Part shown: piece by piece, positions 1 to 7,826 of the stretch
Layout: each line of letters starts with the position of its first letter
How positions within the stretch are numbered: the stretch's first letter is position 1
Assembly: GCA_038147495.1 (NCBI GenBank)
Contig: JAYQTT010000016.1
Span: 1 to 64,000 of the forward strand
Reading direction: 5' to 3'
From: MED-G116 sp038147495
GTDB lineage: Bacteria; Pseudomonadota; Alphaproteobacteria; Puniceispirillales; Puniceispirillaceae
DNA length: 64,000 nucleotides
The notes under the pieces: model-generated
Told to the model about the DNA's origin: nothing
What the model saw: only the letters and a program-made list of their open reading frames with translations
Database searches by the model: none
Translations under genes and position numbers: made by a program

Positions 1-31
1 TCATCGTACGTCGGTTAAACTTCTTCGTCAT
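1..31 (-). CDS. N-terminal tip of a Tat-type periplasmic solute-binding protein (partial)
   Basis: Only about ten codons are inside the window. Reading minus from the ATG at 31-29 gives MTKKFNRRTM, with a twin-arginine pair after a lysine-rich n-region, as in Tat signal peptides. A good ribosome site, GGAGAGG, lies 8 bases upstream, between this start and the end of the ATPase gene at 46. An ATPase followed by a signal-peptide protein is the usual order for a spermidine/putrescine-type ABC operon. I infer that this is the substrate-binding protein, but no mature residue is visible. Confidence 0.5.
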   Translation of the reverse strand, partial: MTKKFNRRTM

Positions 32-45
32 AATTCAATCCTCTC

Positions 46-1044
46 CTAAGCTGCGAGTTCGAGTTGATCTCTCTTTTGCCAGCTAACCTTGACCGAATCA
101 CCAACCTCAACTTTAAGCTTGGCGAATTCTGCATCTGTCTGGCTTACAATCAGATTTCCTCCGGCGCCGTCGGACACTTTTAACCTGACGGTTGCGCCCA
201 TAAATTCAATGGCGCCAATCTGACTATTCCCATTCGGTGTGATTTTTATACGATCTTCGCGCACTGCGTATGTTTTTTGACCGTCTTTTATAACGTTGTG
301 GCCACCGATAAAATTCGCCACAAACGCATTCCGTGGTTTGTTGAAAATCTCCATTGGCGTGCCGGTTTGCTCAACGATCCCGTCATTCATCACAAGGACC
401 ACATCGGCAAGCGCCATCGCTTCATCCTGACTGTGTGTGACATGGATGAAGGAAATACCCAACCGCCTTTGAAGTGTTTTCAATTCCGCTCTCATTTCAA
501 TGCGCAGGAACGGATCAAGCGCAGAAAGAGGCTCATCAAGAAGAAGGATCTTGGGCTCGGTGATCAATGCCCTGGCAAGTGCAACACGCTGCTGTTGCCC
601 CCCGGACAATTGATCAGGAAACCTGTCGGCCAAGGCATCAAGCTGCACACTTTGAAGCATGACCAAGGCGCGCTCATGCCGCTCGGCCTTTGCCACACCC
701 ATGATTTTCAGCGCAAAGGCGACATTGTCGATCACGCGAAGATGTGGAAACAACGCATAGCTCTGAAACATCATCGAGGTCGGTCTTGTCGCCGGTGCCG
801 CATCGGAAACATCGTCTCCATGGATCAAAACGGAACCCGAACTTATGGTCTCATGTCCGGCAATCATCCGCAAAAGCGAGGTCTTGCCACAACCTGAAGG
901 CCCCAAGAGGCAACAATATTGTGCTTCTGCCAATTCCAGATCAACGCGCCGAACGGCGATTGTCTCTCCGTATTTCTTTTGAAGGCCTATAAGCTCTAAA
1001 CTATTGGGGGTTTTATTCTTACTCACGGAGGCACCGACATTCAC
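46..1044 (-). CDS. ABC transporter ATP-binding protein, spermidine/putrescine (PotA) type
   Basis: Cytoplasmic ATPase that powers a binding-protein-dependent importer. The nucleotide-binding domain covers about residues 15-245, with Walker A GPSGCGKT, signature LSGGQQQR, Walker B LLLDEPLSALD and switch histidine in HVTHSQDEA. A TOBE-like beta domain follows to residue 332, the normal size for PotA/FbpC-type subunits. The start is GTG at 1044 with GAGA just upstream; a second in-frame GTG lies at 1026. The downstream gene on the same strand (1-31) appears to be the exported binding protein; permeases would lie beyond the left edge. The substrate is not determinable here. Confidence 0.9.
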   Translation of the reverse strand: MNVGASVSKNKTPNSLELIGLQKKYGETIAVRRVDLELAEAQYCCLLGPSGCGKTSLLRMIAGHETISSGSVLIHGDDVSDAAPATRPTSMMFQSYALFPHLRVIDNVAFALKIMGVAKAERHERALVMLQSVQLDALADRFPDQLSGGQQQRVALARALITEPKILLLDEPLSALDPFLRIEMRAELKTLQRRLGISFIHVTHSQDEAMALADVVLVMNDGIVEQTGTPMEIFNKPRNAFVANFIGGHNVIKDGQKTYAVREDRIKITPNGNSQIGAIEFMGATVRLKVSDGAGGNLIVSQTDAEFAKLKVEVGDSVKVSWQKRDQLELAA

Positions 1045-1215
1045 TATTTCTCTGACACGAGGCTAGCCGGTCGGTGGCAGAGCGACAAGAAGATTCTTCG
1101 CATCAACACCATGTGAAAAATGGCCGGTATCTCTTTTTACCTCTCATTGCAGTGCGAGCCTCTCAAGCCCAAAACGTCACGATCTCCACGATCAGGCAAC
1201 CGAATGAAATTCAAT

Positions 1216-1243
1216 TTGCCTTTTCCCTGACACACTCCATAAT
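1216..1243 (+). promoter_or_regulatory. Candidate sigma-70 promoter for the surface-carbohydrate cluster
   Basis: TTGCCT (1216-1221) and CATAAT (1238-1243) are separated by 16 bases, predicting transcription start near 1250. This would place the upstream in-frame ATG (1074) and GTG codons outside the transcript and supports a translation start near 1281. The rest of the 1045-1280 spacer shows no gene or clear hairpin. The match is moderate and rests on inspection only. Confidence 0.3.
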
Positions 1244-1280
1244 TACTCAGGTTTGTTATTTTTTTCCGGGTGTTACCATT

Positions 1281-2033
1281 ATTAATATCGTTGTTCCCAT
1301 GGCAGGTGCCGGCTCCAGATTTTCAGAAGCTGGTTATGCTCTTCCAAAACCTTTGATCGATGTTTGCGGCAAGCCGATGATTGAAATTGTATGCCGCAAC
1401 CTTGCGCCATCCTGCCCGCACCGTTTCATCTTCATATGCCAGAATCAGCACCTGCAGGATCACGGCCTTGGTGATCTTCTTCAGAGAATCGCGCCAAACT
1501 GCAATGTGATCGGCATCGATGGTGTTACTGATGGGGCCGCCTGCACCGTGTTGCTTGCACGTGCGCTGATTGATAATGACCAGCAGCTGATGATTGCCAA
1601 TTGCGATCAATTCATCGACATAGATATCGATGATTATCTGAATGCCTTTGATGTCACCACCAGCCACGGCATGGTAATGACGATGACAGCATCGGACGAC
1701 AAATGGTCCTTTGTGCGGTTGAATGACGCCGGACATGTCACCGAATTACGTGAAAAACAGCCAATATCGGATGAAGCGACAGTCGGCATCTATAATTTTG
1801 CAACTGGCGCTGAATTTGTTGCCGCGGCCGATGCCATGATCAGCAAGAATATCCGCACAAATAACGAGTTCTATGTCGCTCCCGTTTATAATGAGATGAT
1901 CGCTGCTGGCCAACTCATTGATATTTTCAATATCGGCGCAGTCGGAGATGGCATGTATGGGCTTGGAACGCCTGCGGACCTCGATGCATTTCTGCAAACC
2001 GACATCGCCGCCAGACTCGCTAAGGTCAGCTGA
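1281..2033 (+). CDS. NTP-transferase family sugar-phosphate nucleotidyltransferase
   Basis: Transfers a nucleoside monophosphate to a sugar phosphate or similar acceptor, judging by its fold. The N-terminus carries the nucleotide-binding loop PMAGAGSRF followed by the catalytic lysine region LPKPLIDVCGKPM; NCDQF near residue 115 resembles the metal/nucleotide DxD site. The open frame extends back to an ATG at 1074, but the extra 69 residues look non-coding. Homologues usually begin M-N-I-V-x-P-M-A-G, and the corresponding codon here is ATT (1281). The true start is therefore uncertain: ATT, or an upstream GTG. It overlaps the next gene by one base and is paralogous to the gene at 3328. Confidence 0.8.
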   Translation: MNIVVPMAGAGSRFSEAGYALPKPLIDVCGKPMIEIVCRNLAPSCPHRFIFICQNQHLQDHGLGDLLQRIAPNCNVIGIDGVTDGAACTVLLARALIDNDQQLMIANCDQFIDIDIDDYLNAFDVTTSHGMVMTMTASDDKWSFVRLNDAGHVTELREKQPISDEATVGIYNFATGAEFVAAADAMISKNIRTNNEFYVAPVYNEMIAAGQLIDIFNIGAVGDGMYGLGTPADLDAFLQTDIAARLAKVS

Positions 2034-2665
2034 TGAAGATTCTCTCACATCGCGGCTATTGGCATGATCCATCGGAAAAAAATACCGAGCTTGCCTTTCG
2101 CAGATCATTCTCGCTTGGGTTTGGCACGGAGACCGATATCCGCGACTCCAACGGCGATCTGGTAATTTCGCATGACATGCCTCGCGGGGACGAAATGCGC
2201 CTCGATGAATTTCTGGCACTGGCGGCCAGCTATTGTGACTCCGCGCCTATCACACTTGCCTTGAACATCAAATCAGATGGCTTGCTTGATGTGTTAGAGA
2301 CCGCATTGCAGCGTTATCCGCAGCTTGATCCTTTTGTCTTTGACATGTCGATCCCGGACAGCCGCGCCTATCTGAATTCACCGTTGCCGGTATATATGCG
2401 GATGAGCGAGGAAGAACCTGTCGCCGCCTGGCTTTCAAAAGCTGAAGGCGTTTGGCTTGATGCGTTTTCCAGCGTTTGGTACGACGCAGGCGTAATCAAC
2501 GACCTGCTCGCCAAGAACAAGCAAATTTGCATTGTGTCACCGGAACTTCATGGCCGTGATGCAATGGATCTCTGGCCTTTGTTGGAAGCCTTCAAACATC
2601 ATCACGCGGTAACTCTATGCACCGATATACCGGAAGCTGCCGTCGATTTTTTTGCCGGGACGTAA
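2033..2665 (+). CDS. GDPD-like (PLC-like TIM barrel) phosphodiesterase
   Basis: Resembles glycerophosphodiester phosphodiesterases. The fold's catalytic set is visible: H6-R7 (SHRGYW), E33 and D35 (ETDIR), and H47-D48 (ISHD). At 210 residues it is somewhat short for the family, and no signal peptide is evident, so it probably acts in the cytosol. Its start overlaps the stop of the nucleotidyltransferase by one base and it lies 6 bases before the HAD phosphatase, so it is co-translated with sugar-activation enzymes. I infer a role in processing a phosphodiester-linked precursor in glycan synthesis rather than lipid breakdown; the substrate is unknown. Confidence 0.7.
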   Translation: MKILSHRGYWHDPSEKNTELAFRRSFSLGFGTETDIRDSNGDLVISHDMPRGDEMRLDEFLALAASYCDSAPITLALNIKSDGLLDVLETALQRYPQLDPFVFDMSIPDSRAYLNSPLPVYMRMSEEEPVAAWLSKAEGVWLDAFSSVWYDAGVINDLLAKNKQICIVSPELHGRDAMDLWPLLEAFKHHHAVTLCTDIPEAAVDFFAGT

Positions 2666-2671
2666 CGGACC

Positions 2672-3328
2672 ATGAGCCTGATAAAAGCTGTTTTATTTGA
2701 TATGGATGGGGTGCTGATTGATGCGCGTGAATGGCATTATCTGGCCCTGAACAGGGCGCTTCAGCTGTTTGGCAAGGAAATTTCCCGTGAGGATCATCTG
2801 GCCAATTTTGACGGATTGCCAACCCGCAAGAAACTTGAGCGTCTGAGTGTTGATCGAGGCCTGCCGACCGAACTGCATGAATTCATCAATGATCTGAAAC
2901 AGAAGCATACATTCCATATCGTCAATGAACATTGCCACCCGAACTTTCGTCACGAATATGCGCTGTCGAGACTAAAAGCCGATGGATATAAGCTGGCCCT
3001 GTGTTCCAACTCGATCCGGCGCAGCGTTGATCTGATGATGGAACTGTCCAACCTCAAGCAATATTTCGATGTCACTTTATCCAATGAGGATGTGACACAT
3101 TCAAAGCCACACCCGGAAATCTATCAATTGGCGATGAAAAAACTCGGCATGACAGCTGAAAATTGTCTGATTGTTGAGGACAATGACAATGGAATAAAGG
3201 CGGCAACCGCCGCGGGTGCCTGGCTGTTGCGTGTTGGCTCGCCGCAAGATGTAACGCATGACGCCATCAGACATGCCATCCAGAAAAGCGAAAAAGACGC
3301 GATGCGTCTCGAAGGGCAGGACAGCTGA
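2672..3328 (+). CDS. HAD-superfamily phosphatase (beta-phosphoglucomutase-like)
   Basis: HAD hydrolase with all four motifs. Motif I is FDMDGVLID (nucleophile D10, acid D12), motif II is the serine in LCSNS, motif III is the lysine in HSKPHPEIY, and motif IV is VEDNDNG. A helical C1 cap follows motif I, as in phosphoglycolate phosphatase and beta-phosphoglucomutase. At 218 residues it is normal length. It sits between the GDPD-like gene (6 bases upstream) and the second nucleotidyltransferase (1-base overlap), so it probably dephosphorylates a sugar- or polyol-phosphate intermediate of the cluster product. The specific substrate cannot be read from the sequence. Confidence 0.85.
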   Translation: MSLIKAVLFDMDGVLIDAREWHYLALNRALQLFGKEISREDHLANFDGLPTRKKLERLSVDRGLPTELHEFINDLKQKHTFHIVNEHCHPNFRHEYALSRLKADGYKLALCSNSIRRSVDLMMELSNLKQYFDVTLSNEDVTHSKPHPEIYQLAMKKLGMTAENCLIVEDNDNGIKAATAAGAWLLRVGSPQDVTHDAIRHAIQKSEKDAMRLEGQDS

Positions 3329-4044
3329 TGGCGTTGAGCATTTTGATCCTCGCCGCAGGACGGCACGAAGCAGACAGCATCTCGCCGGTTTATCTGGCCG
3401 AACATGGTGGCGAGACCATTCTGGAATTGATTTTCAAGAAATATCTGGCCTTGAGTCCGGCGGACATCGCGATTTGTTTTTTGAAATCGGATATTCAGAA
3501 ATTCAATGTCGATCGCGCCGCCACATTGCTTTGTCCAGATGTCAGGATCGTTGAGATTGAGCAAGATACCGGTGGGTCGGGATGCACGGCACTGTTCGCC
3601 GCATGTCAATTGCCCCAAGACAATGAATTGATGATCGTCAGTGCAAATGAATTCATCAATGTCGATTTGGCACCGGTTTTGGACGGGTTCCGAGACCGCC
3701 AGCTTGATGGTGCCACGCTGACCTTTCAATCGACCAATCCACGTTATTCATTTGTGAAAATGAATGAAGACGGACAGGTTGTTGAAGTTGCCCAGCAAAG
3801 CCCGATCAGCACGCATGCGACGGTCGGTCTGTTCTGGTATGCGAGAGCAGGCGACTTTGTTGATGCGGCGCAAAAAATGATCGTCAAAAATGCCAGAACA
3901 AACGACTTTTTCTTTCTTGCGCCAGCGTTTAACGAAATGATCCTCGATAATAAATATATTGGCACAACGCCCATTGATAAGGCTTATTACTGGCCAGTAA
4001 AAACAGCCGCACAGCGCAAATTGCTCGAGGAAGACCAGACATGA
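3328..4044 (+). CDS. Degenerate NTP-transferase-like protein, paralogue of the 1281 gene
   Basis: This 238-residue protein is clearly related to the nucleotidyltransferase at 1281. The C-terminal halves share the same order of motifs: YSFVKMN, an SPIS-ATVG segment, MIVKNARTN and APAFNEMI. The catalytic N-terminus has decayed, however. The G-x-G-x-R-F loop is replaced by AAGRHEAD, and the lysine of the P-K-P motif is absent (SPVYL). It may be a non-catalytic partner of the first enzyme, or an enzyme using a different nucleotide site. It overlaps the HAD gene by one base and the cupin gene by four. Confidence 0.65.
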   Translation: MALSILILAAGRHEADSISPVYLAEHGGETILELIFKKYLALSPADIAICFLKSDIQKFNVDRAATLLCPDVRIVEIEQDTGGSGCTALFAACQLPQDNELMIVSANEFINVDLAPVLDGFRDRQLDGATLTFQSTNPRYSFVKMNEDGQVVEVAQQSPISTHATVGLFWYARAGDFVDAAQKMIVKNARTNDFFFLAPAFNEMILDNKYIGTTPIDKAYYWPVKTAAQRKLLEEDQT

Positions 4045-4364
4045 AAAAAGCACAGCTAGACGACATGTTCAAAGGCTGGTTTGTTGGCGATTTCAACCCG
4101 ACAGCCTTTTCCACCGACCAATGCGAGGTGGCGGTAAAGACCTATAAAGAAGGCGACAGCGATGCGGCGCATTACCACAAGCTTGCGCATGAAATAACAC
4201 TCGTTCTGAACGGAACGGTCAGCATGCTGGATCAAACCTGGCAGTCTGGAGACATCGTGGTCATTGAACCCGGCGAAGTGTCATCTTTCACCGCTTTGAC
4301 TGATGCCACACTTGTCGTTGTCAAAGTTCCCGGCGCAAAGGATGACAAATATCTTGCCGACTGA
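4041..4364 (+). CDS. Small cupin-domain protein
   Basis: A single-domain cupin of 107 residues. The first cupin motif is recognisable as HYHKLAHE followed by VLNGTVSML; the second is GDIVVIEPGEVSSF, which lacks its usual histidine. It could be a sugar epimerase/isomerase-like enzyme or a small-ligand sensor. Its ATG overlaps the end of the degenerate nucleotidyltransferase by four bases, so it is the last gene of the plus-strand cluster. The glycosyltransferase on the other strand ends three bases later. Confidence 0.75.
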   Translation: MKKAQLDDMFKGWFVGDFNPTAFSTDQCEVAVKTYKEGDSDAAHYHKLAHEITLVLNGTVSMLDQTWQSGDIVVIEPGEVSSFTALTDATLVVVKVPGAKDDKYLAD

Positions 4365-4367
4365 TGC

Positions 4368-5174
4368 CTAGAGGCTGGTGATCTCACCGCGCGCCAGCGC
4401 CGCCTCAAACTTCTGCTGATTTCCCTGCCATAAGGCATCATAAGGCGCCCCGACGGTATCTTTCAATTTCCGGTATTTGACAATCGAATGGGGGTTGAAG
4501 ACAAAGCGTGTCTTTTGGCGCACCCGCAACGACCACTCGACATCCTCTCCATCGCCCCAGAACAGGCTTTCATCCAGCATATTGCTGAGGAAAAATTCCC
4601 TTTTTGTGCAAAAATATGTGCCGCTGATAAACATGTGGCTGGTCGTAATATCGTAGGGCATCAAACAGGCGCTATTGTTTTTGTTGGATGGGGTGATCGC
4701 CGGATGATCCCAGTTCATCCAGTCACGATGCCGCGTATCATCCTTGTTCAAAATGGCATTCATCGCGACCTGCCAGTGGTCACCAAACTTGTCGAAGCCA
4801 TCAACCCAACCAGCTTCAAGCCCTACATAATCATGCAACATGCACAGCTTATCAAACCTTGCATGCCGAGCCGCGATATTCTTTTTGTGGCTGATGGCAC
4901 CGGTTCGATAGAACAGCGTTTTCAGGCTTCTGGCTTTTCTGGCCCGCCGCAGGTTCTTGAAAGATGGTCTGAAAACCGGTTCGGTGAACGGCACCGCCCT
5001 GATACCAAGAGCCGGATCATCATGAAGCGAGGATTGACCAACTGAAATGATCTCAAAATCATCGCGTCCGTTGAATTCATCATGAATGGACGCAACACAA
5101 TCGGCATACACCTTGTCATCCGTGCCGCCTGTTACAAAACAGAACGACCAACCTTTTTGTATCACTTCATCCAT
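4368..5174 (-). CDS. GT-A-fold glycosyltransferase-like protein
   Basis: A 268-residue cytosolic protein with features of family 2-type glycosyltransferases. It has an N-terminal Rossmann-like segment (FCFVTGG), a mid-protein LHDYVGLEAGW that matches the position of the D-x-D/LDDD nucleotide-sugar site, and GDGEDVEWSLRVR near residue 205, resembling the ED catalytic-base motif with a following basic patch. No membrane helix is seen. It converges on the nucleotidyltransferase/phosphatase cluster with a 3-base gap, suggesting that it adds a residue to the same surface glycan. Donor and acceptor are unknown. Confidence 0.65.
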   Translation of the reverse strand: MDEVIQKGWSFCFVTGGTDDKVYADCVASIHDEFNGRDDFEIISVGQSSLHDDPALGIRAVPFTEPVFRPSFKNLRRARKARSLKTLFYRTGAISHKKNIAARHARFDKLCMLHDYVGLEAGWVDGFDKFGDHWQVAMNAILNKDDTRHRDWMNWDHPAITPSNKNNSACLMPYDITTSHMFISGTYFCTKREFFLSNMLDESLFWGDGEDVEWSLRVRQKTRFVFNPHSIVKYRKLKDTVGAPYDALWQGNQQKFEAALARGEITSL

Positions 5175-5321
5175 GCGGTACGCTCCTCGCGGTGTCGAGC
5201 CGACAACCTAAATGATAACGCCGGATAGAACCAGCCATTTGACAGGGGCCACAACGCGGGCGGGCGCCAAAGAATGGCTCCACCCATCATTATTGACGAA
5301 TGAATGATACGTTTTGCTTCA

Positions 5322-6467
5322 TCACAGGCTGCGAGCAAATTTGCGGATATCGGCGATCAGCAATTCCGGCTGTTCCATTGCCGCAAAATGGCCGCCACGC
5401 GGCATCTCGGTCCATTGCGTGACATTATACAGCCGCTCCGCATAGGTTCTTGGCGGCCAAGCCAGCAATTCCTTCGGGAAAACGGCGCAGGCGGTTGGCA
5501 CCTCAACCCGCCGACCCTCTGGCGAGAGAATGCGTCCGCCTTCCTCGCGCCGCCCGTAATAGATCCATGATGCTGTGTTGAAAGTGCGGGTGATGATATA
5601 GACCATGATATTGGTCAAAAGCTGGTCTTTGCTATAGACGCTCTCGACATCATTGCCGTCCGTATCCGACCATGAATTCATCTTTTCCAGAATCCAAGCG
5701 GCAACGCCTACAGGGCTGTCCATCATCGCATAGCTCAGCGTCTGTGGCCGCGTTGCCTGCTGTGTGCGATAGCCATTTTCCATAATCTGGTCGATCTCAA
5801 ACTGCTCGGCCCATGCCTGCTCCGCAGCGGTTTGCGGGCCATCAGGGTGGCGCATCGTCAGGATGTTGATATGGATTGCGCGGCAGGCAGGCGCATGGTC
5901 ATAGCCAAGGAAACTGGAAATGGCACCACCCCAGTCACCACCTTGGGCGATATAGCTGTCATAGCCCAGAACATCTGTCATCAGACCATTAAAGGCCTTT
6001 GCCATCCGGCGCGGCCCCCAGGGGCGCGGCGGCCGACCAGAAAAACCAAAGCCGGGCAATGACGGGGCAACAACGTCAAAGGCATCTTCAACATCACCGC
6101 CATAGCGTTCTGGATGTGCCAGCAGATCAATAAAATCAAGAAACTCAACCACGCTCCCGGGCCAGCCATGGCTGATAATCAGTGGTTTGGGATTGGCACC
6201 GCTTCCTTTTTCATGAATGAAATGAAGATCAATACCATCAACCGGTGCGGTAAAATGATCAAAGCGGTTGATCACATCCTGCTGTGCGTACCAGTCGAAT
6301 TCCTCAACCCAATAAGCGCAAAATTCCTTCATGTAATCCAGATTGACACCATAATCCCAACCACCGTCATCCGGCATTTCATGCCATGGATAGGCGGCAA
6401 CACGCGCCGTTATTTCGGCAATCCTGTCTTTCGGAACATTAAGATGAAAAGGGGCCGTGGGTGCCAT
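5322..6467 (-). CDS. Epoxide hydrolase (EHN domain plus alpha/beta hydrolase)
   Basis: Soluble epoxide hydrolase of the microsomal-like family, 381 residues. The N-terminal EHN lid spans about 1-110. The hydrolase core has the oxyanion loop HGWPGS (100-105), nucleophile D178 in QGGDWGG, and the catalytic histidine in GGHFAAMEQP near the C-terminus, a sequence typical of this family. Translation starts at the ATG at 6467, preceded by AGGAAAG. It lies 74 bases downstream of the aminotransferase on the same strand and may be the last gene of that long minus-strand operon. The physiological substrate is unknown. Confidence 0.9.
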   Translation of the reverse strand: MAPTAPFHLNVPKDRIAEITARVAAYPWHEMPDDGGWDYGVNLDYMKEFCAYWVEEFDWYAQQDVINRFDHFTAPVDGIDLHFIHEKGSGANPKPLIISHGWPGSVVEFLDFIDLLAHPERYGGDVEDAFDVVAPSLPGFGFSGRPPRPWGPRRMAKAFNGLMTDVLGYDSYIAQGGDWGGAISSFLGYDHAPACRAIHINILTMRHPDGPQTAAEQAWAEQFEIDQIMENGYRTQQATRPQTLSYAMMDSPVGVAAWILEKMNSWSDTDGNDVESVYSKDQLLTNIMVYIITRTFNTASWIYYGRREEGGRILSPEGRRVEVPTACAVFPKELLAWPPRTYAERLYNVTQWTEMPRGGHFAAMEQPELLIADIRKFARSL

Positions 6468-6541
6468 AAAGGTCTTTCCTGTCTGACCCGCAACATATTT
6501 GCGCGGATCGCCAGTTTGCTGACATCATAATGGGTCACAGC

Positions 6542-7822
6542 CTATGGGATTTCGGCAACAGCCGCCACCGCCTTTTGCACGGCGGCTTGCGTTTCGTCCA
6601 GATCCTGCTCACTCACCGCCAGAGACGGATACAGCTTTGACGGCGATTTCAGGATTCCCTGTGATCGCAACACGGCATTATATCGGCTTGCGCGATCCGG
6701 GTTATTGTGTCTGGCATTTCGATAATTGGTGGCTTCAAGGTCGGTGAAAAGAACATCAAACAATGTCTCATCACCACAGATGCGGTGCGCAATACCAGCC
6801 TGTGACAGCGCTGTGCTTTGCATCTGTTGCAGGCTACCACCAATCTGGCGAAGCCGGTCATAGCTGCCGGGCCGACGCAGAATTTCCATCGTTTTCAACC
6901 CGGCAACAGCCGCCACCGGATTGCCCGACAGCGTGCCAAGCTGCATCAGCCATTTGTCAGCGCCAACAATGGCTTTGTCAAAATGCTGCATGATCTCTGC
7001 ACTGGCGCCAAGCGCGGCAAGCGGGAAACCACCGCCAATGATTTTACCGAGCGTGCAAATATCCGGCACCACGCCATAACGTTCCTGCGCACCACCATAG
7101 GAAAGCCGAAAGCCGGTAACAATTTCATCAAAAATAAGCAACACCCCATGCTTGTCACACAGCTTGCGAAGCCCCGCCAAAAATCCGGGCAAAGGCGGGA
7201 TAATACGCTGCAGCGGTTCAACAATGATCGCGGCCACATCATCATGCTCATCAAGCAAAGACGCCACTGCATCAAGCTCATTGAACGGCGCGATCAGCAT
7301 TTCATCCGCTACCGATTGCGGAATACCGGCACTGTCGGCAACAGCCTGAGGAAAATTGACCTCGGCGGTGGGGGCAAGGCTCATCTGTGCCTCGGCGCTC
7401 ATCCCGTGATAGCCACCCTCGAATTTCAGGATTTTGTCCTTGCCGGTATACGCACGTGCAAGGCGAATGGCATACATATCAGCCTCACCGCCGGACGTCA
7501 CGAACCGCACTTGCTGGCAACAGGCAACAGCCTCACAGATCGCATCTGCCAACTCGATGCCACGGGAATTGGTGGCAAAGAATGTCATGCCTTGCGGCAA
7601 TTGTTCAAACACCGCCTCCAGCACTTCAGGATGACCATGACCAAGCAGCATCGGGCCGGATCCGATCAAATAATCAATATATCGGTTTTCCGCTTCGTCC
7701 CACACATGGCTGCCTTGCCCACGAGCGATGATGATGCCGGGATCAAAATTGCCAAACCCACCGGCGGGCAGCACTTCTTTTGCCCGCTCAATCCATTCTG
7801 TTTGTGTGTGCAGCCGCTTCAT
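6542..7822 (-). CDS. Class III PLP aminotransferase, glutamate-1-semialdehyde aminomutase-like
   Basis: PLP-dependent class III aminotransferase, 426 residues, closest in pattern to glutamate-1-semialdehyde aminomutase relatives. Visible motifs are TSGGEADMYAIRLARA (cofactor phosphate region), GGYHG, the aspartate of FDEIVTGFR, and the Schiff-base lysine K260 in LGKIIGGGFP. Its context is catabolic, with enolase-superfamily enzymes immediately upstream (4 bases between genes), so a role in heme synthesis is unlikely. I expect transamination or amino transfer on an intermediate of the amine pathway encoded here. Confidence 0.88.
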   Translation of the reverse strand: MKRLHTQTEWIERAKEVLPAGGFGNFDPGIIIARGQGSHVWDEAENRYIDYLIGSGPMLLGHGHPEVLEAVFEQLPQGMTFFATNSRGIELADAICEAVACCQQVRFVTSGGEADMYAIRLARAYTGKDKILKFEGGYHGMSAEAQMSLAPTAEVNFPQAVADSAGIPQSVADEMLIAPFNELDAVASLLDEHDDVAAIIVEPLQRIIPPLPGFLAGLRKLCDKHGVLLIFDEIVTGFRLSYGGAQERYGVVPDICTLGKIIGGGFPLAALGASAEIMQHFDKAIVGADKWLMQLGTLSGNPVAAVAGLKTMEILRRPGSYDRLRQIGGSLQQMQSTALSQAGIAHRICGDETLFDVLFTDLEATNYRNARHNNPDRASRYNAVLRSQGILKSPSKLYPSLAVSEQDLDETQAAVQKAVAAVAEIP

Positions 7823-7826
7823 CCCA

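Noticed and set aside
1074..1280. N-terminal extension of the nucleotidyltransferase from ATG 1074
   Set aside because: The encoded 69 residues do not resemble the family, and a candidate promoter lies inside the stretch.
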